From a methanogenic archaeon (GTDB lineage Archaea; Thermoplasmatota; Thermoplasmata; Methanomassiliicoccales; Methanomethylophilaceae), in assembly GCA_902787415.1 (NCBI GenBank), contig CADAGG010000083.1, forward strand, positions 1 to 5,738: DNA of 5,738 nt, written 5' to 3'. The notes under the pieces are model-generated. The model was not told the origin of the DNA. It saw only the letters and a list, made by a program, of their open reading frames with translations, and did not search any database. Both the position numbers and the translations under genes were made by a program. Shown piece after piece: positions 5,561-5,738 of the stretch. The stretch's first letter is position 1. Each line of letters starts with the position of its first letter.

Positions 5561-5738
5561 GCCTTCTGCTCGTCCAGGTAATCGCTTATCCTGTACGAGG
5601 CCTCCACCGGGATCACGAACACCCTCCCGTCCCCGGGATGGCCTGTCCATGCTGCCCTGCGTACGGTGTCCACCGCGAGATCCACGGAGGAATCGTCCTC
5701 CAGGACGATCTCGACCTTCACCTTCTCGATCTCGTCGA
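5554..5738 (-). CDS. PII-family nitrogen regulatory protein, C-terminal part
   Basis: The last 60 residues are visible; the T-loop and N-terminus lie beyond the right edge. EKVKVEIVLEDD (4-15 of the visible part) matches the PII strand KVKIEIVVPDD, and TGHPGDGRVFVIPVE (31-45) matches the B-loop TGKIGDGKIFV that binds the nucleotide phosphates. PII proteins such as GlnK sense ATP, ADP and 2-oxoglutarate and control ammonium transport and glutamine synthetase. Relative to E. coli GlnB, K85 is H, K90 is R, R101 is kept as R49, and R103 is replaced by S51. The chain then ends SDYLDEQKAQ instead of the usual RTGE tail. It could be a true GlnK/GlnB or a diverged PII-like protein. Its stop lies inside the last codons of the oppositely oriented nitrilase gene, a 7-base tail-to-tail overlap. 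Confidence 0.8.
   Translation of the reverse strand, partial: DEIEKVKVEIVLEDDSSVDLAVDTVRRAAWTGHPGDGRVFVIPVEASYRISDYLDEQKAQ

Noticed and set aside
4721..5650. 309-codon minus-strand open frame opposite the nitrilase and tRNA end
   Set aside because: It runs antisense to the nitrilase and into the tRNA, has no recognisable motif, and lies in a different frame from the PII gene that occupies its upstream end.

Overview
This looks like chromosomal DNA from a GC-rich euryarchaeon. The signs are an archaeal RaSEA-type tRNA-modification enzyme, an MptA-type GTP cyclohydrolase, an archaeal initiator tRNA, TATA-like boxes about 25-30 bases from short or absent leaders, and ribosome-binding matches of the GGTGAT type. 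The proteins and base composition would fit a host-associated Methanomassiliicoccales-like methanogen, but that placement is a guess from reading alone. All genes look intact except those cut by the window ends. I see no insertion sequence, CRISPR array or phage gene.

Layout, left to right. (1) Minus strand, cut by the left edge: N-terminal part of a radical SAM protein, probably RaSEA, which completes archaeosine in tRNA. (2) A divergent promoter region at about 375-472. (3) Plus strand, an apparent two-gene operon: an FAD/NAD(P)H pyridine nucleotide-disulfide oxidoreductase of the CoA-disulfide reductase/NADH oxidase type, then 4 bases later a protein with a TPD motif and a PD-(D/E)xK-like active site, resembling eukaryotic CDIN1 (C15orf41). 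(4) Minus strand: GTP cyclohydrolase of the MptA/FolE2 family, convergent with the TPD gene across a 24-base gap. (5) A second divergent promoter region, 3549-3650. (6) Plus strand: ribonuclease HII followed 4 bases later by a small SCP2 sterol-carrier-domain protein. (7) An inverted repeat around a TATA-like box, then an initiator tRNA-Met gene with encoded CCA. (8) Plus strand, 13 bases after the tRNA: a nitrilase-superfamily amidohydrolase. (9) Minus strand, cut by the right edge: the C-terminal part of a PII-family nitrogen signalling protein, overlapping the end of the nitrilase gene tail to tail.

Most genes are informational or housekeeping: tRNA modification, initiator tRNA, RNA-DNA hybrid removal and pterin/7-deazapurine precursor synthesis. 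The nitrilase and the PII protein may both relate to nitrogen metabolism. The most interesting points are the archaeal CDIN1-like nuclease paired with a flavin disulfide reductase, nitrilase homology that seems to run upstream of its first possible start codon to the very end of the tRNA gene, the inverted repeat bracketing the tRNA promoter, and a PII protein with altered nucleotide-binding residues.
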